A DNA stretch of 64,000 bases from an uncultured Prevotella sp. (GTDB lineage Bacteria > Bacteroidota > Bacteroidia > Bacteroidales > Bacteroidaceae). The DNA is taken from the NCBI GenBank assembly GCA_905196835.1, contig CAJJWN010000011.1:1-64000 (forward strand), written 5' to 3'. Both the position numbers and the translations under genes were made by a program. Positions 1-8,044 of the stretch are shown here, one piece after another; the stretch's first letter is position 1; each line of letters begins with the position of its first letter. The notes under the pieces are model-generated. The model did not search any database. It was not told the DNA's origin and worked only from the letters and a program-made list of their open reading frames with translations.

Positions 1-415
1 GTATTCCGCCGTTTGGGAACGAGCTGGCGTCAGGCTCCTGCTGTACGAGCAGCTTTCCCGAGAACTCCTCTATCATTCCTCCCTTTCCGTCGTGCTCTAT
101 GAAGGCGTCGTGCTTCTCGGCTGTGCCCTCGGTCAGGGGCTGGAACCAGTGCGTGTAGTGCGTCACTCCGTTTTCCTCGGCCCACTGCTTCATGCCTGCC
201 GCCACGGCGTCGGCTATTGAGCGGTCGAGCGGCGCGCCGTTGTCGATTACATCAATCAGCGTGTCGTACACCTGCGGCGGCAGGTACTTGTACATCTTCG
301 CGCGGTTGAACACATTTTTGCCAAAATACTCCGACGGCCTTTCCATCGGCGTAATCACCTCCAAAGGTCTTTTCTTGAAGGCGCTTTCTACAACGTTAAA
401 TCTTAGGTTTGTCAT
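1..415 (-). CDS. glnN: Glutamine synthetase type III, N-terminal part (cut by window edge)
   Basis: Reading leftward from the ATG at 415 gives 138 residues beginning [17 protein letters not shown] and containing [15 protein letters not shown] and SSFPNGG, which I recognise as the start of the large (about 730-residue) type III glutamine synthetase of Bacteroidota. The enzyme makes glutamine from glutamate, ammonia and ATP in the cytoplasm. The catalytic C-terminal part lies outside the window. It sits next to PII, an ammonium transporter and asparagine synthetase, which supports a role in nitrogen assimilation. The symbol glnN follows Bacteroides usage; the family assignment is firm, the symbol less so. 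Confidence 0.9.
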   Translation of the reverse strand, partial: MTNLRFNVVESAFKKRPLEVITPMERPSEYFGKNVFNRAKMYKYLPPQVYDTLIDVIDNGAPLDRSIADAVAAGMKQWAEENGVTHYTHWFQPLTEGTAEKHDAFIEHDGKGGMIEEFSGKLLVQQEPDASSFPNGGI

Positions 416-425
416 ATATTTTTTG

Positions 426-516
426 TTTAGTTGACGAGTGATTAGTTGACGAGTGACAAGCCTATTAGCCTTGTTGGCTTGTTACTTGTCTGCTTGTCTC
501 TGAAAGCTTGTCTGCT
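426..516. repeat. Short-period repeat tract upstream of glnN
   Basis: A 15-base unit (TTGACGAGTGATTAG) occurs about twice, followed by imperfect 7-8 base units built on CTTGT, with an ACAAGCC/GGCTTGT inversion. It lies between the glnN start and an 80-base palindrome element, so any glnN promoter must lie within or beside it. I could not pick out a clear TAnnTTTG box here. Confidence 0.6.
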
Positions 517-517
517 C

Positions 518-628
518 ATTTGCCGTCTTTCGCGTTCTGAAAGGCCGTCTTTTACCTTGTAAAAGGTGGCCTTTTGCAGGCTAAAAGACGGCCTTTCGCA
601 TCTGCATTTGTAACGGATTGATTTTCAA
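518..628 (-). repeat. 80-bp quadruple-palindrome element with terminal box
   Basis: Four 14-base cores at 518-531, 540-553, 562-575 and 584-597 are separated by 8-base spacers. Cores 2 and 4 are near-perfect reverse complements (AAAGGCCGTCTTTT and AAAGACGGCCTTTC). A box TTGATTTTCAA is at 618-628, 20 bases away. On the minus strand the element follows the stop codon of the porin-like gene at 639. Confidence 0.85.
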
Positions 629-638
629 TTGTTTGCGT

Positions 639-1355
639 TTACGGCCGCAAAGTGAAGCCGAACACCATGTAAGCCTTCTCCGTACTCGGGTTGGCCGACA
701 CTGCGGCGAACAGCGGCAGGGTGAATGATTTTGTCACGTGGATGTCCTTAGCCGCCCTCAGCGACACGTTCGTTACGGCGAAGCCGCCCGCGTCGGCATA
801 GAAGCTCGTGGCGTAAGGCACTGCGCCCACGGCCGCCGTCCACTGGCATCCGGCCAGCCTGAACGGCGCGCTCGCCTCGACGTATGACGAATAGGCGCGC
901 TTGCCGCTCTTGTTGAAACCGTCGTTGCCGGCGAAGTTGGTGTACCACTGCACGGCCACGGAGCCGAAGTCGTAGCCGATGTTGGCCTCGAACACGTGTG
1001 AAGTCTCGTGCGCCGCGTAGCAGAAGTAGCGGTCGTTGGGCGCGTTAAACCAGTAGTCGGTCACGCCGATGTTCAGCCCTCCTACCTTGTAAGCCAGCGT
1101 AAGGTCAAGCTCCTTGGTATCGTCGGGGTCTGAAAGTCCCACGCTTCCCCACGCCGTCAGCGACAATCCCTTGTATGCCAGGCCGAGCGTCGGTTGCAGG
1201 CTGACGTCGCCCAAATCCTGTCCGCGCCATATATATTGGCTCACTACGTCGGCCTGTACCGTGGCCTCGACCCTGTCCTGCGCCGCCAGGGGCGACAATA
1301 CGCCGCACAGCGCGGCTGTGAAAACTGCCTTTCTCATCCAATCTTTTCTTTCCAT
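639..1355 (-). CDS. Outer-membrane porin-like protein (TorF-like)
   Basis: A 238-residue protein with a signal peptide ending near LSPLAAQ, followed by alternating beta strands (VVSQYIWRGQDLG, LTAWGSVGLSD, DLTLAYKVGGLNIGVTDYWF), the pattern of small TorF-like putative porins. A second in-frame Met (MRKAVFT, start 1337) gives a more typical signal peptide and may be the real start. It lies between glnN and glnB in a nitrogen block and shares with glnB a roughly 500-base divergent control region, so it may help small nitrogen compounds cross the outer membrane; that role is inference. A promoter of the Bacteroidota type is at 1439-1468. Confidence 0.75.
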   Translation of the reverse strand: MERKDWMRKAVFTAALCGVLSPLAAQDRVEATVQADVVSQYIWRGQDLGDVSLQPTLGLAYKGLSLTAWGSVGLSDPDDTKELDLTLAYKVGGLNIGVTDYWFNAPNDRYFCYAAHETSHVFEANIGYDFGSVAVQWYTNFAGNDGFNKSGKRAYSSYVEASAPFRLAGCQWTAAVGAVPYATSFYADAGGFAVTNVSLRAAKDIHVTKSFTLPLFAAVSANPSTEKAYMVFGFTLRP

Positions 1356-1438
1356 ACCTATTTATATTATAAAGCGTTAATACTTGCCGTTTTGACGGCC
1401 TGAGGCCTTACGGCGTTTTATTTTGCTGTTCTTGTCGG

Positions 1439-1468
1439 CAAAATTACGACATTTTGCAAGTAAAACAA
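1439..1468 (-). promoter_or_regulatory. Promoter for the porin-like gene
   Basis: On the minus strand TTG (1466-1468) and TAATTTTG (1439-1446) are separated by 19 bases, matching the Bacteroidota -33/-7 consensus. The predicted start lies about 80 bases before the ATG at 1355. Confidence 0.6.
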
Positions 1469-1779
1469 TCACTTATGTGACATTATTCTTTTATTATCCG
1501 TATTTTGCTTACTGTCGCTTTGTCATAAGGCTGTTTGCCTTTCAATGTGTAATTGGAAAACGTTTAAAACATTAAAGAATGTAAGTTTGACGCCTTTTGA
1601 AGTAAAATAATGCCATTATTTTAGTCGGAACGCCCGTCTGCTTACGGTTGGCCGGATATTCAGAGAATAATATTTCAGATTGAAATGAAAACCAAACGTT
1701 TGGCTGCAAAACCGTAACCGCGGTGCGTTTTGTTGTTGCAAAGTGCCTTGTTAATGCAGTTTTAATTTACAAAAAGATA
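1469..1779. other. Divergent control region between porin-like gene and glnB
   Basis: About 310 bases between two outward-facing promoters, AT-rich and without an open frame of note. It holds a 12-base perfect palindrome CCAAACGTTTGG at 1692-1703 and a weaker one, AAAATAATGCCATTATTTT, near 1605-1623. Either could be an operator for shared nitrogen control; I see no named binding motif. Confidence 0.4.
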
Positions 1780-1787
1780 TAATTTTG
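1780..1787 (+). promoter_or_regulatory. Probable -7 box for glnB-amtB
   Basis: TAATTTTG at 1780-1787 matches the Bacteroidota -7 element, about 60 bases before the glnB ATG. No clear -33 TTTG lies at the usual spacing, which could mean activator dependence. Confidence 0.5.
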
Positions 1788-1848
1788 CAGAAAAATATTT
1801 CCTTTCGACAGGATATTTATTATTTATGTAACAAAAAGCGAGACAATT

Positions 1849-2205
1849 ATGAAGAAGATTGAAGCAATCATCCGCAAGTCAAGGTTTGAGGACGTGAAGA
1901 GAGCTTTGCTTGAAGCCGACATCGAGTGGTTCTCTTATTACGACGTGCGCGGCAACGGCAAGGCGCGCCAGGGTCGCATCTACCGCGGCATAGTGTACGA
2001 TACCAGTTCAATAGAGCGCACGCTCGTGTCGCTCGTTGTGCGCGACAAGAACGTGGAGAAGTCGGTGCAGGCCATCCTGAAGGCCGCCCAGACGGGCGAA
2101 ATAGGCGACGGGCGCATATTCATAATGCCTGTTGACGACGCCATACGCATACGTACCGGCGAGCGCGGAGACATAGCCTTGTACAATGCCGAGCTGGAGA
2201 AATGA
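1849..2205 (+). CDS. glnB: PII nitrogen regulatory protein
   Basis: 118 residues, the usual PII length. The T-loop carries IYRGIVY with Tyr50 at the position of the uridylylated tyrosine of Escherichia coli PII, although the loop appears one residue shorter. The C-terminal signature TGEIGDGRIFIMPVDDAIRIRTGERG-type stretch (residues 82-107) is intact. PII senses ATP/ADP and 2-oxoglutarate and binds targets such as AmtB. The adjacent amtB, 58 bases downstream, is the classical partner, so this protein is probably GlnK-like in function. Whether the tyrosine is modified here is unknown, since no uridylyltransferase gene is in the window. Confidence 0.93.
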   Translation: MKKIEAIIRKSRFEDVKRALLEADIEWFSYYDVRGNGKARQGRIYRGIVYDTSSIERTLVSLVVRDKNVEKSVQAILKAAQTGEIGDGRIFIMPVDDAIRIRTGERGDIALYNAELEK

Positions 2206-2207
2206 CC

Positions 2208-2246
2208 GTAAAGGTGAAAAGGTAAAAGGGTAAAAACGTAAAAACA
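2208..2246. repeat. Period-8 tract in the glnB-amtB gap
   Basis: Imperfect 8-base units of the type GTAAAAGG/GTAAAAAC fill most of the 58-base gap, starting 3 bases after the glnB stop. The amtB Shine-Dalgarno-like AGGAGG (2251-2256) follows. Confidence 0.6.
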
Positions 2247-2263
2247 AACAGGAGGACAACGTT

Positions 2264-3625
2264 ATGAGAAAGCACAGACACATATTTCCAATAGGTAAAA
2301 GGTTGGCCATGACAGCCGTCATGACAGGATTGTTTTCAGCTGGAGCGTGGGCCGACGCCGCGGCGGAGGCCGCCACGCCCGCGCTCGACACGGGCAACAC
2401 GGCGTGGATGATAACGGCCACGGCCCTGGTATTGCTCATGTCTATACCCGGCATCGCGCTGTTTTACGGCGGCTTGGTGAGGCAGAAGAACGTGCTTAGC
2501 GTCATCATGCAGACCATGCTCATAGTCGGGGTAATCAGTATTTTGTGGGTGGCCGTGGGCTATTCGTGGGCCTTCGGCACCGGCTTCAAGGAGTCGGGCA
2601 ACCCGTTGTTCGCCGTCATCGGCGGCTTCGACAAAGCCTTTCTATGCGGCATCACGCCGTCAACCGTCACATCGACGGGCATCCCCGAGCTGGTGTTTGT
2701 CATGTTCCAGTGCATGTTCGCGCTGATAACGCCCGCGCTAATCCTCGGCGCTTTCGCCGAGAGAATCAAGTTCAAGGGCTACATGGTGTTCATCATCCTG
2801 TGGACGGTGCTGGCCTATTTCCCCATGGCTCACTGGGTATGGGGCGGCGGCTTCTTGCAGGAGATGGGCGCAATCGACTTCGCCGGTGGTACCGTAGTCC
2901 ACATCAACGCCGGCATATCGGCGCTTGTCATGGCTCTACTTATCGGCAAGCGAGAGGACTACAAGGCAGGACATCCCATTACGCCGCACAACATCACCTT
3001 CGTGTTCCTCGGCACTTCGTTCCTCTGGTTGGGATGGTTCGGCTTCAACGCGGGCAGCGGATTGGCAGCAGACGGCATCGCCGCAAACGCCTTCATGGTG
3101 ACTCACGTAGCCACGGCTACCGCCGCCGTAGTGTGGATGGCTATCGACTGGCTCTTCAACAAGAAGCCAACTACCGTGGGTGCGTGCACCGGAGCCGTGG
3201 CCGGACTGGTTGCAATAACGCCCGCCGCAGGCTCTACCAGTCTGCTCGGAGCGTTCTGCATCGGCATAATCACGCCCATCGTATGCTTCTTTATGGTGGC
3301 TGTGGTGAAGCCGAAGTTCAAGTATGACGACGCATTGGACGCCTTCGGAGTACACGGAATAGGCGGTATCGTCGGCTCAATCCTTACCGGCGTGTTCGCC
3401 ACTCGCTTCGTAACGGGCGACGGCGGAGCCGAAGGCGCTCTCTACGGAGACTGGCATCAGCTGGGCGTACAGGTTGTGGCTACGCTCGTTTCGGTAGCAT
3501 TCAGCGCGGTAGTGACGTTCGTTCTTTACAAAATCGTTGACCGCCTTGTCGGCATAAGGGTTGACAAGCGAGTAGAAGAGGAGGGACTTGACATCTACGA
3601 ACACGGCGAGAGCGCGTATAACTAA
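2264..3625 (+). CDS. amtB: Ammonium transporter
   Basis: 453 residues. An N-terminal signal-like segment (to about residue 30, MTGLFSAGAWADA) is followed by about 11 hydrophobic helices typical of Amt proteins. Family motifs visible include WMITATALVLLMSIPGIALFYGG-type first helix, DFAGGTVVHINAGISALV with the pore histidine near residue 213, and DALDAFGVHGIGGIVGSILTG with the second pore histidine near residue 364. It conducts ammonium or ammonia across the inner membrane and is normally blocked by PII. An unusually good ribosome site (AGGAGG) precedes the ATG. The stop TAA merges into a period-7 repeat. Confidence 0.95.
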   Translation: MRKHRHIFPIGKRLAMTAVMTGLFSAGAWADAAAEAATPALDTGNTAWMITATALVLLMSIPGIALFYGGLVRQKNVLSVIMQTMLIVGVISILWVAVGYSWAFGTGFKESGNPLFAVIGGFDKAFLCGITPSTVTSTGIPELVFVMFQCMFALITPALILGAFAERIKFKGYMVFIILWTVLAYFPMAHWVWGGGFLQEMGAIDFAGGTVVHINAGISALVMALLIGKREDYKAGHPITPHNITFVFLGTSFLWLGWFGFNAGSGLAADGIAANAFMVTHVATATAAVVWMAIDWLFNKKPTTVGACTGAVAGLVAITPAAGSTSLLGAFCIGIITPIVCFFMVAVVKPKFKYDDALDAFGVHGIGGIVGSILTGVFATRFVTGDGGAEGALYGDWHQLGVQVVATLVSVAFSAVVTFVLYKIVDRLVGIRVDKRVEEEGLDIYEHGESAYN

Positions 3626-3750
3626 TTAAGAATTAAGAGTTAAGAATTAAGAAAATATGCCTTGCCGGTAATTTTCTTAATTCTTAACTCTTAACTCTTA
3701 ATTCACGCAGTGCAACTTTCTTAATTTTTAATTCTTAACTCTTAATTCAC
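3622..3750. repeat. Period-7 inverted repeat between amtB and asnB
   Basis: Units of AATTAAG/AGTTAAG run right from the amtB stop and are answered by two tracts of CTTAATT/CTTAACT-type units ending at the base before the asnB ATG. The arms can pair as a long hairpin. The whole gap is repeat. Confidence 0.8.
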
Positions 3751-5415
3751 ATGTGTGGCATAGTTTCGATATTCAACATCCATGAGCAGACGCCCGAACT
3801 GCGGCAGAAGGCGTTGCAGATGAGCGGAAAGATACGTCACCGCGGCCCCGACTGGAGCGGCATTTACTGCGGAGGCACGGCCATATTGGCGCACGAACGC
3901 CTGGCGATAGTTGACCCGGAGTCGGGGCGGCAGCCGCTTTTCAGCCCCGACAAAAAGCAGGTATTGGCAGTCAACGGGGAGATATACAACCACCGGGAGA
4001 TACGCAGCAGGTACAAGGACAAGTACCAGTTCCAGACCGGAAGCGACTGCGAAGTAATCCTCGCCCTTTACCGCGAACGGGGCGACAAGTTCCTTGACGA
4101 GCTTGATGGGATATTCGCTTTCGCCCTGTATGACGCCGAACGCGACGACTACCTCATAGCGCGCGACCCCATAGGGGTAATCCCCCTGTATTACGGACGC
4201 GACAAGGAGGGGCGGCTCTACGTGGCGAGCGAACTGAAGGCTCTCGAAGGACAATGCGAGAGGTACGCGCCGTTTCCGCCCGGACACGTGCTCACCGGCG
4301 GCGACACCATGCCCAGGCGGTATTACCGAAGGGACTGGTTCAGCTACGACAACGTGAAGGACAACCCCGCCGACGCCGACGAACTGCGCCGCGCATTGGA
4401 GGCGGCGGTGAGGCGGCAGATGATGAGCGACGTGCCATACGGCGTGCTGCTTAGCGGCGGACTGGACTCTTCCATCATCAGCGCGGTGGCGCAGAAGTAT
4501 GCCAGGCGGCGCATAGAGACGGGCGGCGAGGAGGCCGCCTGGTGGCCGAGGCTGCACTCTTTCGCCGTAGGGCTGCGCGGTGCGCCCGACCTGGAGAAGG
4601 CGCGCCTCGTGGCTGAACATATCGGCACGGTGCACCACGAGATAAATTACACGATACAGGAGGGGCTCGACGCTCTTAGCGACGTTGTCTACTTCACCGA
4701 GACTTACGACGTAACTACCATACGCGCGTCCACCCCCATGTACCTGCTGGCGCGCGTCATAAAGAGCATGGGCATAAAGATGGTGCTCTCGGGCGAGGGC
4801 GCCGACGAGGTGTTTGGCGGCTACCTGTACTTCCACAAGGCGCCGTCGGCGCGCGCCTTTCACGAGGAGACGGTGCGCAAGCTGTCGAAGCTGCACCTGT
4901 ATGACTGCCTTCGGGCCAACAAGAGCCTGGCCGCGTGGGGCGTGGAAGGCCGCGTGCCGTTCCTCGACACGGTGTTTCTCGACACGGCGATGCGCCTCAA
5001 TCCGGCGGCCAAGATGTGCCCTGGCAATGTCGTCGAGAAGCGCATCCTGCGCGAGGCTTTTGCCCCGATGCTGCCCCGTGAGGTGGCGTGGAGGCAGAAG
5101 GAGCAGTTTTCTGACGGCGTGGGGTATTCGTGGATAGACACCCTGAAGCAGCTCGCTGCCGACAGCGTGAGCGACTATGAGATGGCGCACGCCGACCGGC
5201 GTTTCCCCGTAAATCCGCCGCGTAACAAGGAGGAATACTTTTACCGCACGCTCTTCGCCGCCCACTTCCCCAGCGACAGTGCGGCGCGCAGCGTGCCAAG
5301 CGTGCCGAGCGTGGCGTGCAGCACGGCCGAAGCACTTGCCTGGGACGCATCATTCAAGGGCAAGAACGACCCCAGCGGGCGCGCCGTGAGCGGTGTTCAC
5401 GAGCAGGCGTACTGA
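3751..5415 (+). CDS. asnB: Asparagine synthetase, glutamine-hydrolysing
   Basis: 554 residues. Cys2 (MCGI) is the glutaminase nucleophile after Met removal; the class II amidotransferase domain spans about residues 2-190 (RGPDWSG, NGEIYNH). The synthetase domain carries the ATP-pyrophosphatase P-loop SGGLDSS at residues 235-241 and SGEGADEVFGGY. It converts aspartate, glutamine and ATP to asparagine. It follows amtB at 125 bases, all of it repeat, and completes the nitrogen block. The C-terminal 40 residues (rich in Ser, Val and Ala, including SVPSVPSV) look low in complexity. Confidence 0.95.
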   Translation: MCGIVSIFNIHEQTPELRQKALQMSGKIRHRGPDWSGIYCGGTAILAHERLAIVDPESGRQPLFSPDKKQVLAVNGEIYNHREIRSRYKDKYQFQTGSDCEVILALYRERGDKFLDELDGIFAFALYDAERDDYLIARDPIGVIPLYYGRDKEGRLYVASELKALEGQCERYAPFPPGHVLTGGDTMPRRYYRRDWFSYDNVKDNPADADELRRALEAAVRRQMMSDVPYGVLLSGGLDSSIISAVAQKYARRRIETGGEEAAWWPRLHSFAVGLRGAPDLEKARLVAEHIGTVHHEINYTIQEGLDALSDVVYFTETYDVTTIRASTPMYLLARVIKSMGIKMVLSGEGADEVFGGYLYFHKAPSARAFHEETVRKLSKLHLYDCLRANKSLAAWGVEGRVPFLDTVFLDTAMRLNPAAKMCPGNVVEKRILREAFAPMLPREVAWRQKEQFSDGVGYSWIDTLKQLAADSVSDYEMAHADRRFPVNPPRNKEEYFYRTLFAAHFPSDSAARSVPSVPSVACSTAEALAWDASFKGKNDPSGRAVSGVHEQAY

Positions 5416-5432
5416 CAGACGGAAGGATATTG

Positions 5433-5538
5433 AATTTGAGAATTGAAAATTGAGAATGGAAAATTATGATTACCTTTAAGGTCGCCTGTTAACAAAGGTA
5501 ATCATAATTTTCCATTCACCATTCTCAATTCTCAATTT
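5433..5538. repeat. Period-7 inverted repeat downstream of asnB
   Basis: Arms of GAGAATT-type heptads flank an inner ATTATGATTACC...GGTAATCATAAT stem with an unrelated loop. The same stem sequence recurs at 51858-51957 with a different loop, so stem and loop evolve differently. Confidence 0.8.
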
Positions 5539-5539
5539 A

Positions 5540-5646
5540 AAACACGGCAAATTGCCGTGCAAAAGGTCGCAAATTGCAATGCAAAAGGCCGTGTTTTACA
5601 TTGTAAAACACGGCCTTTTGTAATGTTGCTGATTATCAATGAGTTA
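5540..5646 (-). repeat. 80-bp quadruple-palindrome element overlapping the miaB stop
   Basis: Cores lie at 5540-5553, 5562-5575, 5584-5597 and 5606-5619; cores 3 and 4 are exact complements (AAAGGCCGTGTTTT, AAACACGGCCTTTT). The box CTGATTATCAA is at 5629-5639, 9 bases away. The TAAC end of the box contains the miaB stop codon (TAA, 5644-5646). Confidence 0.85.
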
Positions 5647-7029
5647 GCAGCGCGTTACTTCCTCGCCCTTAAGCGTCGCGCTCGAGCTGGATGTTATCTT
5701 TACGCGCACGGTGTCGCCGATGCGGTGCGCGCCCTTGTCGAACACCACAACCTTGTTCTGCGAGGTGCGGCCGAACAGCTGTTCGCGGCTGCGCTTGCTG
5801 TAGCCTTCCACCAATACGTCGAACTCGCGGCCTACGTCCATGGCGTTTCTTTCGGCAGATATTTGCGTCTGCAGCTGTATCATCTCGTTCAGGCGGCGCA
5901 GCTTCACATCTTCGGGCACGTCGTCGGGCAAGTGCTTCGAGGCGTATGTGCCGGGCCGTTCGCTGTATTTGAACATGAAGGCGGAGTCGTAGCCCACCTC
6001 TTTCATCAGCGACAGCGACAGCCGGTGGTCTTCCTCCGTCTCGGAGTGGTAGCCTACGAATATGTCGGTAGTTATGGAGCAGTCGGGTATTATGCGGCGT
6101 ATGGCCTCCACGCGGCCCATGTACCACTCCCTTGTGTACTTGCGGTTCATCAGCCGCAGTATGCGGTCAGAGCCGCTCTGCACGGGCAGATGGATGTGGC
6201 GGCATATGTTTTCGTGCGCCGCTATGACGTGCAGCGTCTCGTCGCTCATATCCTTCGGGTGGCTCGTTGTAAAGCGCACGCGCATGTCGGGAAACGTCTC
6301 GGCCACGAGGGCGAGCAGCTGGGGAAAGTTGAGTGAAGAGTGAAGAGTGGAGAGTGAAGAATTTTCATGTTCCGAAGTATTGGATTCTTCACTCTTCACT
6401 CTTCCTTCTTCACTAAAATAGCTGTTCACGTTCTGTCCCAAGAGCGTCACCTCCTTGTAGCCGCGCGAGTGCAGGTCGGCCACCTCGCGCAGTATGCTCT
6501 CCGGGTCGCGGCTGCGCTCGCGGCCTCGCGTGTAGGGCACAATGCAGTAGTGGCAGAAGTTGTTGCAGCCGCGCATTATGCTCACGAAGCCGCCCACATG
6601 CGTGCCGCAGATGCGCTGGGGCACGATGTCGCGGTAGGTTTCGGTCGTTGAAAGCTCTATGTTCATTGCCTTGTGGCCCGTCTCGGCCTGCGCTATGAGG
6701 TCGGGCAGGGTGAGGTATGCGTCAGGTCCTGCTACCAGGTCGGCGTGGTGATGGTTGATAAGCTCGTCCTTTACGCGCTCGGCCATGCAGCCCAGCACGC
6801 CTATTATGAGCCGCCGCCCGCCGCCGCGCATGGCGTTGAGAGCCTCCAGTCGGTTGAGTATTTTCTGCTCGGCGTTGTCGCGCACGCTGCAAGTGTTGAG
6901 GAATACGGCGTCGGCCTCGTCTATGCTTTGGCACACTTCGTAGCCTGCCATCTTCATTACCGAAGCCACAACCTCGCTGTCGGCCACGTTCATCTGGCAG
7001 CCGTAGGTTTCTATGTATAGCTTTTTCAT
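5644..7029 (-). CDS. miaB: tRNA-2-methylthio-N6-dimethylallyladenosine synthase
   Basis: 461 residues, a radical-SAM methylthiotransferase that adds a methylthio group to i6A37 of tRNAs reading UNN codons. The UPF0004 domain has Cys11, Cys47 and Cys81 (one 4Fe-4S cluster); the radical-SAM motif RGCNNFCHYC carries Cys155, Cys159 and Cys162; a TRAM domain ends the protein. Residues 206-233, right after LLGQNVNSYF, are encoded by an 84-base period-7 inverted repeat that does not look like normal family sequence, so the gene seems to have tolerated an in-frame insertion in a loop. The stop codon lies inside the terminal box of a palindrome element. Confidence 0.95.
   Translation of the reverse strand: MKKLYIETYGCQMNVADSEVVASVMKMAGYEVCQSIDEADAVFLNTCSVRDNAEQKILNRLEALNAMRGGGRRLIIGVLGCMAERVKDELINHHHADLVAGPDAYLTLPDLIAQAETGHKAMNIELSTTETYRDIVPQRICGTHVGGFVSIMRGCNNFCHYCIVPYTRGRERSRDPESILREVADLHSRGYKEVTLLGQNVNSYFSEEGRVKSEESNTSEHENSSLSTLHSSLNFPQLLALVAETFPDMRVRFTTSHPKDMSDETLHVIAAHENICRHIHLPVQSGSDRILRLMNRKYTREWYMGRVEAIRRIIPDCSITTDIFVGYHSETEEDHRLSLSLMKEVGYDSAFMFKYSERPGTYASKHLPDDVPEDVKLRRLNEMIQLQTQISAERNAMDVGREFDVLVEGYSKRSREQLFGRTSQNKVVVFDKGAHRIGDTVRVKITSSSSATLKGEEVTRC
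6331..6414 (-). repeat. Period-7 inverted repeat inside miaB
   Basis: 84 bases (12 x 7, and 28 codons). GAGTGAA-type heptads on one side are mirrored by TTCTTCA/CTCTTCA-type heptads on the other, with a short unique centre. It encodes a Ser/Glu-rich segment, residues 206-233 of MiaB. Confidence 0.85.
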
Positions 7030-7055
7030 CGTTTACTATTGTTTGTATCTTGTCT

Positions 7056-7170
7056 TGAAGTTATAGAATTTAGAGAATTTAAAGAAGTTATAGCCGAATG
7101 TTTTGCTTGTTTTTGCCATCAGAAGTAATGGCTGTAACTTCTATAACTTCTCTAAATTCTTTAACTTCTT
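7056..7170. repeat. Period-9 inverted repeat between beta-lactamase and miaB
   Basis: Units of GAAGTTATA/GAATTTAGA (7056-7094) are mirrored by TATAACTTC/TCTAAATTC units (7132-7170). It fills most of the 147-base gap between the beta-lactamase stop and the miaB start. Confidence 0.75.
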
Positions 7171-7176
7171 GATTGT

Positions 7177-8043
7177 TTACCGGTGTTCGATTACCGCCTC
7201 CGCAATCTCCCTCATGAGCCTTGCGTTGCCCTCCGCGCCCAGCTTCGAGTCTTTAATAAGCACGGCGATGTATATGCGTCGGCCGTCGGGCAGGGTGATT
7301 ACGCCTGCGTCGTTGTCGGCCGTAAGCGTACCGTCGGGCAGGGGGAAGCCCGTGCCCGTCTTGTGGGCGAGCGTCATGCCGGGCTTGAGGGCTGCTTTGA
7401 GCTTGTTCTGTCCGGTGGAAGTGGAGAGCAGAATGTCCTTTAACAATGTGGCGTAAGGCTCGCCGAGGATGCCGTCTTCATACAGTTTCTTGAAGAGCAC
7501 GGCCACCGAGAGCGGCGTGGAGCGGTTGTTGTAAGAGCACATCGGGTCGGCGTGCATAGTGGCTTCGGTCTCCGTCAGGTTGAAATCCGTCAGTCCTATG
7601 CTTCGCATTTCGGCGTCTACGGCCTGTATTCCGCCAGCGAGGCGTATGATGATGTCGCACGCGTTGTTGTCGCTCTCGGCCACGCTGTAACGCAGAAGGC
7701 TGTCAAGCGGCAGGGTGAAGTCGCGCCCGGTGTACCGTTTCAGCATAGGGCTGTATGTGTCTGTCATCATCTCTTCGGCCATCACTGTAATTGACGTGTC
7801 CGTCGGTATGCCGCTGCGCTCCATCTGTCGGAGCGCGGCTATTGCGCCGTGCAGCTTAAAGACGCTCATCAGGGGGTAATGGTCGGCGTTGTTTACGGTG
7901 TGCGCCTTGCCGTCGATGAGCCACGCTACGCCCACCTCTGCGTGTTTGCCGCCGATTAAGGTCTTGACCCTTTGCTCCACGGTCTGCGCCGCGGCGAGTG
8001 CCGGCAGCATGGCTGCGATGATGGCGGTGACAAACTTTCTCAC
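7177..8043 (-). CDS. Class A beta-lactamase (subclass A2-like)
   Basis: 288 residues with a signal peptide (cleavage near ALAAAQ, residue 20). All active-site motifs of class A serine beta-lactamases are readable: S60-V-F-K63, S124-D-N126, a Glu in TETEATM (residues 157-163, the omega-loop base) and K228-T-G. SDNNACD and the extended omega loop recall the Bacteroidales CfxA/CepA/CblA group. The start is GTG, one base after the stop of the DUF3108 gene, which implies translational coupling. It should be periplasmic and hydrolyse beta-lactams, but spectrum cannot be read from sequence. It is the last gene of an operon with housekeeping envelope genes, not of a mobile cassette. Confidence 0.88.
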   Translation of the reverse strand: MRKFVTAIIAAMLPALAAAQTVEQRVKTLIGGKHAEVGVAWLIDGKAHTVNNADHYPLMSVFKLHGAIAALRQMERSGIPTDTSITVMAEEMMTDTYSPMLKRYTGRDFTLPLDSLLRYSVAESDNNACDIIIRLAGGIQAVDAEMRSIGLTDFNLTETEATMHADPMCSYNNRSTPLSVAVLFKKLYEDGILGEPYATLLKDILLSTSTGQNKLKAALKPGMTLAHKTGTGFPLPDGTLTADNDAGVITLPDGRRIYIAVLIKDSKLGAEGNARLMREIAEAVIEHR

Positions 8044-8044
8044 C

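Noticed and set aside
1469..1779. Sigma-54 promoter for glnB-amtB
   Set aside because: rpoN is in the window and the genes are typical targets, but I found no TGGCAC-N5-TTGCA-type pair here; the TAnnTTTG box fits better.
3742..5265. 507-codon open frame antisense to asnB
   Set aside because: It mirrors a well-supported gene, its translation is His/Arg/Val-rich without a domain, and GC-rich codons explain the lack of stops. The same applies to long antisense frames over fabF, metG, the receptor at 29.3 kb and the porin-like gene.
7177..8043. Acquired resistance cassette
   Set aside because: The beta-lactamase is coupled to a resident operon and has no transposon, integron or plasmid gene nearby.
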